From Alphaproteobacteria bacterium (GTDB lineage Bacteria; Pseudomonadota; Alphaproteobacteria; Acetobacterales; Acetobacteraceae): DNA of 64,000 bases. The translations under genes and the position numbers were made by a program. Below the pieces are notes generated by a model. It saw only the letters and a list, made by a program, of their open reading frames with translations. It did no database searches and was not told where the DNA came from. Below are positions 46,156 through 55,529 of this stretch, in pieces. Where the stretch lies: contig VGDM01000007.1 of assembly GCA_016869715.1 (NCBI GenBank), forward strand, positions 1 through 64,000. The letters run 5' to 3'. Position 1 is the stretch's first letter. Every line of letters starts with the position of its first letter.

Positions 46156-48726
46156 TTATCTGGGCGCAGTAGCCCCCGCCTGACCCTGCGCTGCGGCATC
46201 CGGCATGCGCAGCCGATTGCGCCCGGTGAACAGCACAATGGGGGCAGCGATAAAGATCGAAGACCCCGCCGAAATCACAATGCCGACGACCATGACCCAG
46301 GCGAAGCCTGACAGCGTGTCGCCGCCAAACAGCGCCAAGGGCAGCGCCGACAGCAGCAAGGTCATGGAGGTGCCGAGTGACCGGTTCATGGTTTCATTGA
46401 TGGAAAGATCCACCAATTGTTCAAGCGGCATGGTTTTAAACTTGCGCAAATTCTCGCGCATGCGGTCGAACACCACGACCTTGTCGTTGGCCGAAAACCC
46501 AATGATGGTTAGGATGGCAGCGACAGTGGTCAGGTTGAACTCCACGCCAAACAGTACCATGAAGCCAAGAGTTTTAGTCACATCCAGGATCAGGGTGGTG
46601 ATGGCGGCAATGCCGAACTGCCATTCAAACCTGATCCAAATATAGATCAGCATGGCAAGGAAGCTGAGGCCAAGCGCCACCATTCCGCCCAGGAAAAGCT
46701 CATCCGAAATACGGTTGCCAACCGCTTCAACGCGGAGGATGCGCGTGCCAGGGACGGCCTTTTCGAAAGCCTCTCGCACTGCAGTGACCGCCCTTTGCAC
46801 GCCGCCTTCATCACCTTGCGCCGGCAGGCGGAGCGCGAAGGTCGCAGGATCACCGAATTGCAGCAGCGTCGCATCGCCAAGCCCAAGCCCGCCAACCGCG
46901 CCGCGCAGCACGCTGATATCGCCGGGGCCAGGGGTGCGGATTTCCATCTCCACCCCGCCCTTGAAATCAATGCCCTTTTCAAGCCCTGGATGGAAAGCAA
47001 TGGCGACCGAAATGCTGGAGAGTAGTGCGGAGACAATCAGCCCCATCTTGGCGCCACGCATGAAGGGAATGCGCGTACCATCGGGGAAGATACGAAATAG
47101 CGGGCGGCGCAGCCGGTCCAGCAGCGACAAGCCCGGGCGCTGAAATACCGGCAACTCCTTTGGCCGCGTCCGGCGATACCACCAGGAAACGAAAAGCCGA
47201 GTCAGCACCGTCGCCGTCCACATCTGCACAATGGTGCCGATGGCAACCGTAACCGCGAAACCCTTCACCGGACCTGAACCAAAACCATACAAACAGGCCA
47301 TGGCGATCAGGTTTGTCAGGTTGGAATCGAGAATGGTGCCCGATGCTTTCGTATAGCCTGCCTCCAGCGCATTGATCGGTGATCGGCCGTTTTTCACTTC
47401 TTCCCGGATGCGTTCATTGATCAGGATATTCGCATCCAAGGCGGTGCCAAGCGTCAGCACAATCCCGGCAATGCCTGGCAAGGTGAGCGTCGCGCCCAGC
47501 ACGGAAAGCCCAGCCATGAGCAGAAGGATATTGAAGGCGAGCGCGATATTGGCGAACCAGCCCAATATGCCATAGGCAAAGCCCATATAAAGAAAGACAA
47601 TCAGCGTTCCGACCGCGAGTGAGATCATGCCCGCGCGGATCGCATCAGCACCCAATTCCGGCCCGACAGAGCGTTCTTCCACAATGGTCATCGGCGCGGG
47701 CAGGGCGCCTGCGCGCAGCAGCACGGCGAGATCATTCGCCGTGCGTACGGTGAAGGAACCGCTGATCTGGCCTTGGCCGCCAGTAATGGGCTCCCGGATC
47801 ACGGGCGCGCTGATCACCTTGTCATCCAGCACAATGGCGAAGGGGCGCCCGACATTGGCGCGCGTGATATCGGCAAAGCGCCTGGTGCCGGTGCCATCAA
47901 AGGTGAAATTCACCACCCATTCGCCGGTGCGCGAATCCTGCCCGGCGCGGGCATTGGTCAGGTTCTTGCCATCCACCGCGACATTGCGGCGCACGGCCAC
48001 ACGTTCACTGGGGCGTTCGCTCGGCAGGAACATGACACCGGGCGGCGGGCTGCCGGCCAGATTGGCGCCTTCATCCACCAGATGGAAAGTCATGCGCGCA
48101 GTGCGGCCCAGCAAATCCTTGATCCGATTCGGGTCTTCCACACCAGGCAGGGTCACCAGAATGCGCGATTGGCCTTGGCGGGCAATTAGCGCCTCGGCCA
48201 CCCCGGTTTCATCCACGCGGCGGCGGATGATTTCAATGGATTGCTCGATCGCGGCACTGGCCTTGGCGCGCAGTCCCGCTTCCGTAAGGCTCGCGGTGAC
48301 GGTGCCATCGGGTGCGGTGGTGACTTCAATATCCGGGACATTCTGGCCGGTCGGCAGTGTCACGGGTTCGGCCAATTCGCGCAAAGCCGCGGCTGCCGCG
48401 CCCGCCTGGGCTGTGTCCAGCACACGAAAGCCCATGCGGCGATTCTGCGCATCCGCGCCCAAATTCACATAGCGGATATTGGCGGTGCGAAGCTTGCCGC
48501 GTACGCCATCCACCGCGCCTTCCAGCCTTTCCCGCACAACCGTGTTCAAATCCACTTCCAGCAGCAGATAGGAGCCCCCGCGCAAATCGAGGCCGAGGCT
48601 GATCTGGCGCGGTTCCAGCCAGGATGGAAAGGCCGAGCGCGGCATGAGGTTCGGCAGGCACAAAACCACCCCGAGCAGACAAACGCCAAGAATGACAGCC
48701 TGTTTCCAGCGCGCGAAATGAAGCAT
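46156..48726 (-). CDS. secDF: Protein translocase subunits SecD and SecF as one polypeptide
   Basis: Uses the proton gradient to help SecYEG export proteins. 856 residues with 12 transmembrane segments: SecD half (about 1-525) with QISLGLDLRGGSYLLLEVD, the P1 domain and the motif LDANILINERIREE; SecF half (about 555-856) with GIDFKGGVEMEIR and SANDKVVVFDRMRENL. The join falls around FVSWWYRRTRPKELPVFQRP with no stop or start needed. I chose ATG 48726 (MLHFARWKQAVILG); TTG 48762 would add 12 residues. Divergent from the Gfo/Idh gene with about 90 bp between. Confidence 0.95.
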   Translation of the reverse strand: MLHFARWKQAVILGVCLLGVVLCLPNLMPRSAFPSWLEPRQISLGLDLRGGSYLLLEVDLNTVVRERLEGAVDGVRGKLRTANIRYVNLGADAQNRRMGFRVLDTAQAGAAAAALRELAEPVTLPTGQNVPDIEVTTAPDGTVTASLTEAGLRAKASAAIEQSIEIIRRRVDETGVAEALIARQGQSRILVTLPGVEDPNRIKDLLGRTARMTFHLVDEGANLAGSPPPGVMFLPSERPSERVAVRRNVAVDGKNLTNARAGQDSRTGEWVVNFTFDGTGTRRFADITRANVGRPFAIVLDDKVISAPVIREPITGGQGQISGSFTVRTANDLAVLLRAGALPAPMTIVEERSVGPELGADAIRAGMISLAVGTLIVFLYMGFAYGILGWFANIALAFNILLLMAGLSVLGATLTLPGIAGIVLTLGTALDANILINERIREEVKNGRSPINALEAGYTKASGTILDSNLTNLIAMACLYGFGSGPVKGFAVTVAIGTIVQMWTATVLTRLFVSWWYRRTRPKELPVFQRPGLSLLDRLRRPLFRIFPDGTRIPFMRGAKMGLIVSALLSSISVAIAFHPGLEKGIDFKGGVEMEIRTPGPGDISVLRGAVGGLGLGDATLLQFGDPATFALRLPAQGDEGGVQRAVTAVREAFEKAVPGTRILRVEAVGNRISDELFLGGMVALGLSFLAMLIYIWIRFEWQFGIAAITTLILDVTKTLGFMVLFGVEFNLTTVAAILTIIGFSANDKVVVFDRMRENLRKFKTMPLEQLVDLSINETMNRSLGTSMTLLLSALPLALFGGDTLSGFAWVMVVGIVISAGSSIFIAAPIVLFTGRNRLRMPDAAAQGQAGATAPR

Positions 48727-48817
48727 GGACGGGTGGAATCCCCTGGTTAAGCGGGCGGACAATGGCGAGGCACCCCAGGGGATGCAAGCCTGCCGCGGTT
48801 AGGTGTAGCTTCCGCGT

Positions 48818-49765
48818 ATGAATGTGAACCCCGCAAAGCTCCGCCTTGGCATTTTAGGGGTCGGTCATTTTGGCCGATTCCATGCACTCAAGGCCGCTGC
48901 CAGCCCCGCAGCTACCCTTATTGGCCTGCATGATGCCTCGGCTGATAGGGCCGCCCAGATCGCAGCGGAGGTTGGCGCTCCCGCCCTTACGCCCGAGGCC
49001 GCGATCGCAGCCGCCGAGGCGGTGATCATCGCCGCCCCCACGCGCTTTCATTACGCGCTGGCGGAACAGACGCTTGAAGCCGGGCGGCATGTTTTTATCG
49101 AAAAACCCATCGCGGCGAGCTTGGATCAGGCGGATCGGCTGATTGCGCTCGCCGCCCGGCAGGGGCGCGTCTTGCAAGTCGGCCATATTGAGCGCTTTTC
49201 GGCGGCCTTTCGCACCGTGATGGCGACCCCTTCCGGCGGGCAGGCGCTGTCGTTTGAAGCCGTGCGCGCCGCGCCCTTCCGCCCGCGCAGCCTGGATGTC
49301 TCGGTGGTGCTGGATTTGATGATCCATGATCTGGACCTGGTCATGGAATTGGCGGGCGGGGAGCCTGAAGCGGTGGAGGCGATGGGGGCGGCGATTGCCT
49401 CAGACCATCCGGATTTCGCCGTGGCGCACTTGCGGTTTCCAGGCGGGCGGGCGGCGTCCATCACGGCTTCCCGCGTTTCGCTTGCCATGGAAAGGCGGCT
49501 GCGCGTGCTGGGCACCGAGGGCGAAATGGCGGTGGATTTCCTGACTCGGTCCCTCGCGGTGCTGCGGCGCGGCGGGGCGGAGCCAGTGGAGACCATGCCG
49601 GGCCATGGCGTAGATCGCGCCACCTGGACGGATCATGACAGCCTGGAAGCAGAACAGGTAGCCTTCATCGCGGCCTGTCAGGGGCGGGGGCCGGTGGTGG
49701 TGGATGGCGCTGTGGGCCGGCGGGCGTTGAAATGGGCGCTTGCGATTGAAGACGCCATGAAGTGA
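48818..49765 (+). CDS. Gfo/Idh/MocA family NAD(P)-dependent oxidoreductase
   Basis: 315 residues. N-terminal Rossmann motif GILGVGHFGRFHALKAA, the family EKP motif in HVFIEKPIAAS at about 90-100, and the catalytic-region DLMIHDLDLVMEL. It resembles the Gfo/Idh gene often found within lpx (lipid A) clusters of alphaproteobacteria; lpxB lies 2 kb downstream on the opposite strand. Substrate unknown, possibly a UDP-sugar. A hairpin follows the stop. Confidence 0.85.
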   Translation: MNVNPAKLRLGILGVGHFGRFHALKAAASPAATLIGLHDASADRAAQIAAEVGAPALTPEAAIAAAEAVIIAAPTRFHYALAEQTLEAGRHVFIEKPIAASLDQADRLIALAARQGRVLQVGHIERFSAAFRTVMATPSGGQALSFEAVRAAPFRPRSLDVSVVLDLMIHDLDLVMELAGGEPEAVEAMGAAIASDHPDFAVAHLRFPGGRAASITASRVSLAMERRLRVLGTEGEMAVDFLTRSLAVLRRGGAEPVETMPGHGVDRATWTDHDSLEAEQVAFIAACQGRGPVVVDGAVGRRALKWALAIEDAMK

Positions 49766-49783
49766 TCCGGATCGCCGGATCAC
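49762..49783 (+). terminator. Hairpin after the Gfo/Idh gene, possible terminator
   Basis: Perfect 9-bp stem GTGATCCGG (49762-49770) / CCGGATCAC (49775-49783) with loop ATCG, spanning the Gfo/Idh stop codon. The T-rich tract (TTTTGTTTG) begins about 9 bp later, so it is a weak intrinsic terminator at best. Confidence 0.45.
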
Positions 49784-49929
49784 CTCATGGTTTTGTTTGA
49801 GCGACTGATTCACTGCTCCGGCGACTCCGCCTGCGCGGATCAGGCGCTAGGCGCGGGCAACACTGACCCCCTCTTGCCGCCGCGCGATTCCGGGCTGACC
49901 ATCGCGCCCGCTGAAACTGGGGAAGCGCG

Positions 49930-50994
49930 ATGAAGCCAAGAATAGCGATTTTCGGTGCCGGTGCGGTTGGCGGTTATGTCGGCGCGCATATGGTCCAGGC
50001 GGGGGAGGATGTGACCTTCATTGACCCCTGGCCTGAGCATGTGGAAGCGATGCGCAAGACTGGCCTTCGCATCACGCATTTGCGCGACGTGCCGGAATTT
50101 ACGGTGAAACCGCGCGCGCTGCATTTGACGGAAGTGCAGGCTCTCGCGAAGGCAAAGCCGATTGACATCGCCTTCATGTGCATGAAGTCATATGACACTG
50201 CCTGGGCGACGACGATGATAGCGCAATATCTCTCGCCCGGCGCTTACGTGGTCTCCTTGCAGAATTGCATCAATGAGGAAGTGATCGCGGGCATTGTCGG
50301 TTGGGGCCGCGTGCTGGGGGCGATTGCCAGCCTGATCACGGTGGAATTGGCCGAACCCGGCCATGTGCGGCGCGCGGCAAGCAAAAGCGGTGCGGCGCAT
50401 ACGGTGTTTCGTGTGGGCGAACCGCATGGGCGGATTTCGCCGCGCGCGGAACATATCACGAAGCTGGTGGGGCTCACGGATAGTGCTTTGACCACCAGCA
50501 ATTTATGGGGTGAGCGCTGGTCCAAACTGGTTGCCAATGTCATGGGCAATGGGCTTTCCGCCTGCACGGGGCTGACGACGCGAGACATGGTGGCGGATGA
50601 TGCCATTCGCGCTTTCGCCGCGCGTTTGGGGTCTGAGGCGATCCGGATTGGTCAGGCGCTGGGTTATGATCTGGAGGAGGTGTTCCACCTTGATCCGGAA
50701 ATCATCGCCCGCGCCGGGGAAGGTGATGCGGCGGCGCGCCAAACCTATGATGAGCATCGCCTGGCAGAGACATCCAAGGGCGGCGGTGGCGCGCATCGTC
50801 CCTCCATGGGGCAGGATATGGTGAAGGGCCGCCGGACGGAGATTGAATATCTGAACGGCTTTGTCGTGGATAAGGGGGCGACGATTGGCATTGATGCGCC
50901 GGCCAATTCGGCGCTGACCGAAATCGTCAAGCGTGTCGAACGTGGCGACGCCGAGCCAAGCCCGGAATTGATCCGCAGCTTGCGGTTGAATTGA
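49930..50994 (+). CDS. Ketopantoate reductase family (ApbA/PanE-like) dehydrogenase
   Basis: 354 residues, longer than the roughly 300 of genuine PanE. Rossmann motif IAIFGAGAVGGYVGAHMVQAGEDV at the N-terminus, and the catalytic Lys-x(3)-Asn in RWSKLVANVMGN near 198-209. The C-terminal extension is unlike E. coli PanE, and the pairing with an SDR gene (32 bp downstream) rather than panB/panC suggests a catabolic 2-keto/2-hydroxy acid dehydrogenase. Start ATG 49930. Confidence 0.85.
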   Translation: MKPRIAIFGAGAVGGYVGAHMVQAGEDVTFIDPWPEHVEAMRKTGLRITHLRDVPEFTVKPRALHLTEVQALAKAKPIDIAFMCMKSYDTAWATTMIAQYLSPGAYVVSLQNCINEEVIAGIVGWGRVLGAIASLITVELAEPGHVRRAASKSGAAHTVFRVGEPHGRISPRAEHITKLVGLTDSALTTSNLWGERWSKLVANVMGNGLSACTGLTTRDMVADDAIRAFAARLGSEAIRIGQALGYDLEEVFHLDPEIIARAGEGDAAARQTYDEHRLAETSKGGGGAHRPSMGQDMVKGRRTEIEYLNGFVVDKGATIGIDAPANSALTEIVKRVERGDAEPSPELIRSLRLN

Positions 50995-51025
50995 AAACAA
51001 GTTTTGCAGGCCGAAAAGGAAAGAA

Positions 51026-51805
51026 GTGAGCATGATGAATCCGATGGGGCTGACGGACAAGACCATCATCGTAACCGGCGCGGGGCAGGGGATTGGCCGC
51101 GCCATCTCAGAATTGGTGCTGGGGCTTGGCGGCAATTTGGTGATGGTGGAACGCAATCGCGAAACCCTGATGCAGGTGGCGGAAGCGCTTGCCGGGGATC
51201 GTACCATGGCGCTCGAAGGCGATGTCGCCGCAGAGGAATTCGGCCCGCAATGTGTCGCTGACGCGGTGGCGCGTTTCGGCGCGGTGCATGGCCTGGTGAA
51301 TTGCGCCGGCATCACGCGCCCGGCCATGATCGAGAAAATGACCTTTCGCCAATGGCAGGAAGTGATCAATGTGAACCTTACCGGCTGCCATTTGATGCAG
51401 CAGGCTGCTGGCAAGCATATGATTGAACGCGCCCGCGCCGGTGAGGAACGGCCGGGCGCGATTGTGAATATCTCCTCCACAGCCGGCAAAAGGGGCAGCA
51501 TCGGGCAGGTGAATTACGCCGCCGCCAAATCCGGGCTTTTCGGCATCACCATGACAGCGGCGGGTGAATGGGCGCGCTATGGCATTCGTGTTAATAGTGT
51601 TGGCTTCGGCACGGTGGAAACGCCGATGACCGAGGTGATTCGCTCAGACCGCTTCCGTGAACGCACTCTGGCGCGTATTCCGCTTGGGCGCGTGGCGCAG
51701 CCATCGGAAGTGGCGCCGTTAATCTGCTTCCTGCTGTCCGAAGGGGCTTCCTTTATTACTGGGCAGAATTGGGTGCAGTGTGGTGGGGCCCATATGCAGC
51801 CGTAA
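51026..51805 (+). CDS. Short-chain dehydrogenase/reductase (classical SDR)
   Basis: 259 residues. NAD-binding TGAGQGIGRAI at about 17-27, NCAGITRPA (NAG-type), catalytic Ser in NISSTAGKRG and YAAAKSG (Tyr-x(3)-Lys). C-terminal end GQNWVQCGGAHMQP is typical of FabG-like dehydrogenases. Start GTG 51026 is supported by AAGGA 5 bp upstream; ATG 51032 is an alternative. Substrate not assignable. Confidence 0.88.
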   Translation: MSMMNPMGLTDKTIIVTGAGQGIGRAISELVLGLGGNLVMVERNRETLMQVAEALAGDRTMALEGDVAAEEFGPQCVADAVARFGAVHGLVNCAGITRPAMIEKMTFRQWQEVINVNLTGCHLMQQAAGKHMIERARAGEERPGAIVNISSTAGKRGSIGQVNYAAAKSGLFGITMTAAGEWARYGIRVNSVGFGTVETPMTEVIRSDRFRERTLARIPLGRVAQPSEVAPLICFLLSEGASFITGQNWVQCGGAHMQP

Positions 51806-51812
51806 TGGCCCT

Positions 51813-52961
51813 TCAGGGCAGGGCAGCGAGTACTGCCCTCGCCGCCGCTTCTGATGGCGCACCTTCCGGGGCGCGCAGTTTGGTGAGTGTCTCGGCGAAA
51901 CCTTGGCATTGCGCGGCGATGGCGCCCTGATCCTGCAACAAGGGTAGCAGCGCGGCGGCAAGCGCTTCCGGCGTGCAGCTTTCCTGGATGCGTTCGGGCA
52001 CCATTTCCCGCGCGCAGAGCAGATTAACGAGCGAGGCATGCGGAACCTTGACCAGCCGCCGCGCAATCGCCGCCGTGATGGGATTGACGCGATAGGCAAC
52101 GATATGCGGCACGCCGGCCATCGCCATTTCCAGCGAGGATGTCCCGGATTTGATCAAGCCGGCGCCATTTTCCGCTGCCGCCGCAAAGGCATCATGCTTA
52201 TCGGCCAGGTCTTCCACCAGAATGGGCGAAGCGGGCCAGGAAGCCGCCGCTTCACGCACCAGTGATGCAACAACGGGGGAGACCGGGATGACCGGGCGCA
52301 ACGCTGGTTTTTGCGGCAGCGCGGATTTTAAGGTGGCACCGAAAATCGGCAACAGGCGGGTCGCTTCAATGCGTCGGCTGCCAGGCATGATGATCAGCGG
52401 GCGGTCAGTTGTGGCCAGGCCGTGGCGGGCGCGAAAGCGCTCGGCATTGCCCTGATCCACACCGCTTTCCAGCACGGGATGGCCAACAAAAGTCACCGGT
52501 AGTCCGGCGTTCTCGAAAAAAGCTAGCTCGAAGGGGAGCAGACAGAGCAAATGGTCAATCTTGCGCCGCAGCTTTTTGACGCGCCCAGGCCGCCAGGCCC
52601 AGGCTTGGGGTGCCACGTAATGCATGACACGAATGCCCTGCGGCTTGACGACTTCCGCGATGCGGAGCGTGAAGCCGGGGCTGTCAATTGTGACCAGCAG
52701 TGCCGGTTTGCGGGAAAAAATATCGGCCTCAGTCTCAGCGAGGCGGCGCTTTAATTGGCGAATGCGCGGCAGCACTTCCAGCAGCCCCATTAGCGCCAAT
52801 TCGCGATAGGGGAAAAGGCTCGGCATGCCCTGTTCGGCCATGCGTTCGCCGCCAATGCCGGCAAAGTTCAGTTCAGGGCGTGCTTTTCGCAAAGCCGCGA
52901 TCAGCCGCGCGCCGAGCACATCGCCCGAAGCCTCCCCTGCGATGATGTAGATCAGCGTCAT
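51813..52961 (-). CDS. lpxB: Lipid-A-disaccharide synthase
   Basis: Membrane-associated glycosyltransferase (GT19) joining UDP-2,3-diacylglucosamine and lipid X in lipid A synthesis. 382 residues. N-terminal YIIAGEASGDVLGARLIAAL, central HYVAPQAWAWRPGR and LPFE motifs, and C-terminal KSGTSSLEMAMAGVPHIVAYR. Start ATG 52961 overlaps the nitrilase stop by 4 bp. None of its usual partners lpxD-fabZ-lpxA is in the window. Confidence 0.94.
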   Translation of the reverse strand: MTLIYIIAGEASGDVLGARLIAALRKARPELNFAGIGGERMAEQGMPSLFPYRELALMGLLEVLPRIRQLKRRLAETEADIFSRKPALLVTIDSPGFTLRIAEVVKPQGIRVMHYVAPQAWAWRPGRVKKLRRKIDHLLCLLPFELAFFENAGLPVTFVGHPVLESGVDQGNAERFRARHGLATTDRPLIIMPGSRRIEATRLLPIFGATLKSALPQKPALRPVIPVSPVVASLVREAAASWPASPILVEDLADKHDAFAAAAENGAGLIKSGTSSLEMAMAGVPHIVAYRVNPITAAIARRLVKVPHASLVNLLCAREMVPERIQESCTPEALAAALLPLLQDQGAIAAQCQGFAETLTKLRAPEGAPSEAAARAVLAALP

Positions 52962-53848
52962 GCGAAATGGGCGGTTTTGGGTGGGGCAAAGGCCGCCCTT
53001 GGCCAATCGCGGTGATTGAGCACCGCGCCATCACGCCGCACCGTTTCAATCAGGCTGGGATCGAGCGTACAAAATATCCAGCCCGGTGCGTCCATCTGCC
53101 CTTCGGCAAGGATACCATCAACGGGAAAGCCGCGATCCATCGGGCCAAAAACGCCAGCGCGACCGCGATTGACATCAAGCGCAGTAGACCAAGGCGCCTC
53201 GCCGATTGTTGGCGTGATGGCGACATAGCATTGGTTTTCCAAGGCACGCGCGCGGGCCGAAAATTGCACGCGATTAAAGCCCGCAAGACTATCCGTGCAG
53301 CTTGGTGTCAAGATCAGCCAGGCGCCGGCCATGACCTGCACGCGCGCATGTTTCGGGAATTCGATATCATAACAGATTGAAATCCCGATACGGCCCCAGG
53401 GCGTGTCAAACACATTGGGATCGGTACCTTGGCTGACACCCCAGCGTTCCGCCTCAAACCGCGTCATGGCGCGCTTATCCTGGAAGGCGATCAGCCCTTC
53501 GGGAGTAATGAGCGGCGCGCGATTGATCACCCGGCCATCGGCGGTGCGCATCGGCAGCGTGCCGGGTTGGAACCAGACCCGATGCCGTTTGGCGGCGTTG
53601 CGCATCGCGGCCAGGATATCCGGTGCCGCCTTGACCATGGCGGCAAGCTCGGCCGTTTCGGTTGCTTCGCCACGACTCAGCGCGGCGCCGAGTTCCACTG
53701 CGGCATATTCCGGCAGCACGAGCAAATCCGCACTCGCGCGGCCTTCTTCCAGCCAGCGATCAAGCCCCCTGGCGAAATCAGCAATGGAGGTCGGGCGACC
53801 TACCGGATATTGCAGCAGGCCAAGGCGGATGGGGCGCGCTTCCGTCAT
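52958..53848 (-). CDS. Carbon-nitrogen hydrolase (nitrilase superfamily)
   Basis: 296 residues. Catalytic triad visible as Glu in LLVLPEYAAVELG (about 48), Lys in AFQDKRAM (about 125), Cys in GISICYDIEFPKHA (about 160). Members hydrolyse amides or nitriles, or make N-acyl products; the substrate is unknown. It is translationally coupled to the upstream GNAT gene (ATGA overlap); nitrilase-GNAT pairs, sometimes fused, recur across bacteria. Confidence 0.9.
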   Translation of the reverse strand: MTEARPIRLGLLQYPVGRPTSIADFARGLDRWLEEGRASADLLVLPEYAAVELGAALSRGEATETAELAAMVKAAPDILAAMRNAAKRHRVWFQPGTLPMRTADGRVINRAPLITPEGLIAFQDKRAMTRFEAERWGVSQGTDPNVFDTPWGRIGISICYDIEFPKHARVQVMAGAWLILTPSCTDSLAGFNRVQFSARARALENQCYVAITPTIGEAPWSTALDVNRGRAGVFGPMDRGFPVDGILAEGQMDAPGWIFCTLDPSLIETVRRDGAVLNHRDWPRAAFAPPKTAHFA

Positions 53849-54447
53849 GAAAGCTTCCTGAGCCAAAAGGAAAGCACATGCGGGGTTTCGCGCGTATCAT
53901 CCACCTCTCGCCACGACATGACGGTGGAGATATCGGGTCGAGGTTCATAACCGCGATTGCGCCAGAAGGCATCAAGCGGCGTATAATCGCGCGGGCGGCG
54001 GGGGTCGTTTTCATTGCGCACAACGGCGCAAAAGGCAGCGATGGAAAGCCCGAGGCGCCGCGCATGGGATTCTCGTTTTACAAAAAATCGCCTGCCAGCC
54101 CCCTGGCCGCGATATTCTGGCAACAAAACACTCTCGCCGAAATAGCAAAGCTTGGCGGCATTCAGCCCCGCATTGGCCCAAGCGGCGCGGAGCTTTTCGC
54201 TGGCTTCAATGCCCGGCTGGCAGGTCGCCATGCCAACCGCGTCGCCTTGCGCCGTGCTGGCCGCGACAACCAGCGCGCCCGGGCTTTGCGCATAGGCTGC
54301 CAAATAGCGCGTTTCATAGGCCGCATCTCCATAATACAAATAGGGCCATTCGCGGAAGACACGAATGCGCAAACCGGCCAGCGCATCCAGCCTCGCGGTC
54401 AGCGCGGCACCAGAGAGAGTTTCGAAGGTCAAAGGGGCAGGGGGCAT
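53845..54447 (-). CDS. GNAT family N-acetyltransferase
   Basis: 200 residues. Acetyl-CoA binding motif A is ESVLLPEYRGQGAGRRFFVKRE (Arg/Gln-x-x-Gly-x-Gly/Ala) around residues 104-125, preceded by the substrate-side beta strands and followed by RNENDPRRPRDYTPLDAFWRNRGY. Start ATG 54447. The coupling to the nitrilase gene suggests acylation and hydrolysis of a shared amide-type substrate. Confidence 0.85.
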   Translation of the reverse strand: MPPAPLTFETLSGAALTARLDALAGLRIRVFREWPYLYYGDAAYETRYLAAYAQSPGALVVAASTAQGDAVGMATCQPGIEASEKLRAAWANAGLNAAKLCYFGESVLLPEYRGQGAGRRFFVKRESHARRLGLSIAAFCAVVRNENDPRRPRDYTPLDAFWRNRGYEPRPDISTVMSWREVDDTRETPHVLSFWLRKLS

Positions 54448-54482
54448 GGCGGGATATTAGCGGAGAATGCCGCGCGGCGGAA

Positions 54483-55529
54483 TCATACTGTGCCAGCGGC
54501 CAGCGCGGTCTTTTCGCGCGCCGCTTGCAGAAAGGCCGCAAGCCCTTCTTCCACGACGGCGCGGTCCAGATCACGCAGGATGAAAACAATGCGGGAGCGT
54601 CGATCATGCCCCGCCGACCAGGCGGCTAAACGCTCCGGCGGGTGGAGGACATGCTGCACGCCGTGCAGCACCACGGGGCGACCCTCGCCTTGCAGGTTCA
54701 GAATCGCTTTCGTGCGAAGAATGCTAGCGCCGCGTGTGATGGCAAGCATTTCAAGCCAATTCGCCAAGCCCCCCCAGGGCAGCGGATCAGTGAAGGTCAA
54801 GCCGAAAGCCTGAATGCGCGCATCATGGCAGTTTGGGTCGTGGTGATGGCCATGATGATAGTGATGATGCGCGGCGCCCGCCGCCAACCAGGCAGTGACA
54901 TCAGCGATCTTACCAGCAGGATCGAACCCACCTGGGCCAAACAGGAAATCCGGCGGGACATCTCCCGCCACAACGCGCCTGATCGGTGCGCCGGGATTAA
55001 GAGCAGTAAGGCGCGCTTCAAGTGTGCTGATCTGATCAGCACTCGCGATATCCGTCTTGCTAAGGATCAGCCGATTGGCAACGGCGGCCTGTTTCACGGC
55101 CTTGATGTGGCTGTCCAGCGTGGCAGCGCCAAGCACCGCATCCACCAGCGTCACCACGCCATCAAGCCGGAAGGGTCGCAGCGCGACAGGGTCGCTCATC
55201 AGCGTTTGCAGAATGGGTGCGGGATCAGCAAGGCCAGTGGTTTCAATCAGCACGCGGCGTATGTCATGCCCGGCGTCGGCCTTCAGTGCCAAATCACGCA
55301 AGGCGCGCTGCAAATCGCCGCGTATGGTGCAGCATAGGCAGCCGGCATTAAGCAGTACGGTACCCTCATCTAGCTTTTCGACCAGCAGATGATCCAGGCC
55401 AATCTCGCCAAATTCATTGATCAGCACAGCACTGCCCGCCATTTCGGGGTGCTTCAGCAGCTGGTTCAGAAGCGTAGTCTTGCCCGCCCCCAGAAAGCCA
55501 GTCAGCACCGTGACAGGGATTGGCGTCAT
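54483..55529 (-). CDS. COG0523/CobW-family GTPase, probable zinc metallochaperone
   Basis: 348-residue G3E GTPase. P-loop GFLGAGKTTLL near 11-21, NEFGEIGLDHLLV, and the metal-binding GCLCCTIRGDL at 63-73. A His-rich loop (AAHHHYHHGHHHDPNCHDA) lies near 214-232, and the CobW_C domain follows. COG0523 proteins under Zur control supply zinc to client enzymes when zinc is scarce. Its start overlaps the upstream hisI stop by 4 bp, and zur lies next to hisI, which favours a zinc rather than cobalt role. Confidence 0.92.
   Translation of the reverse strand: MTPIPVTVLTGFLGAGKTTLLNQLLKHPEMAGSAVLINEFGEIGLDHLLVEKLDEGTVLLNAGCLCCTIRGDLQRALRDLALKADAGHDIRRVLIETTGLADPAPILQTLMSDPVALRPFRLDGVVTLVDAVLGAATLDSHIKAVKQAAVANRLILSKTDIASADQISTLEARLTALNPGAPIRRVVAGDVPPDFLFGPGGFDPAGKIADVTAWLAAGAAHHHYHHGHHHDPNCHDARIQAFGLTFTDPLPWGGLANWLEMLAITRGASILRTKAILNLQGEGRPVVLHGVQHVLHPPERLAAWSAGHDRRSRIVFILRDLDRAVVEEGLAAFLQAAREKTALAAGTV

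Noticed and set aside
49930-50994. Calling this gene panE of pantothenate synthesis
   Set aside because: It is about 50 residues longer than PanE and not near panB or panC; only the family is supported.
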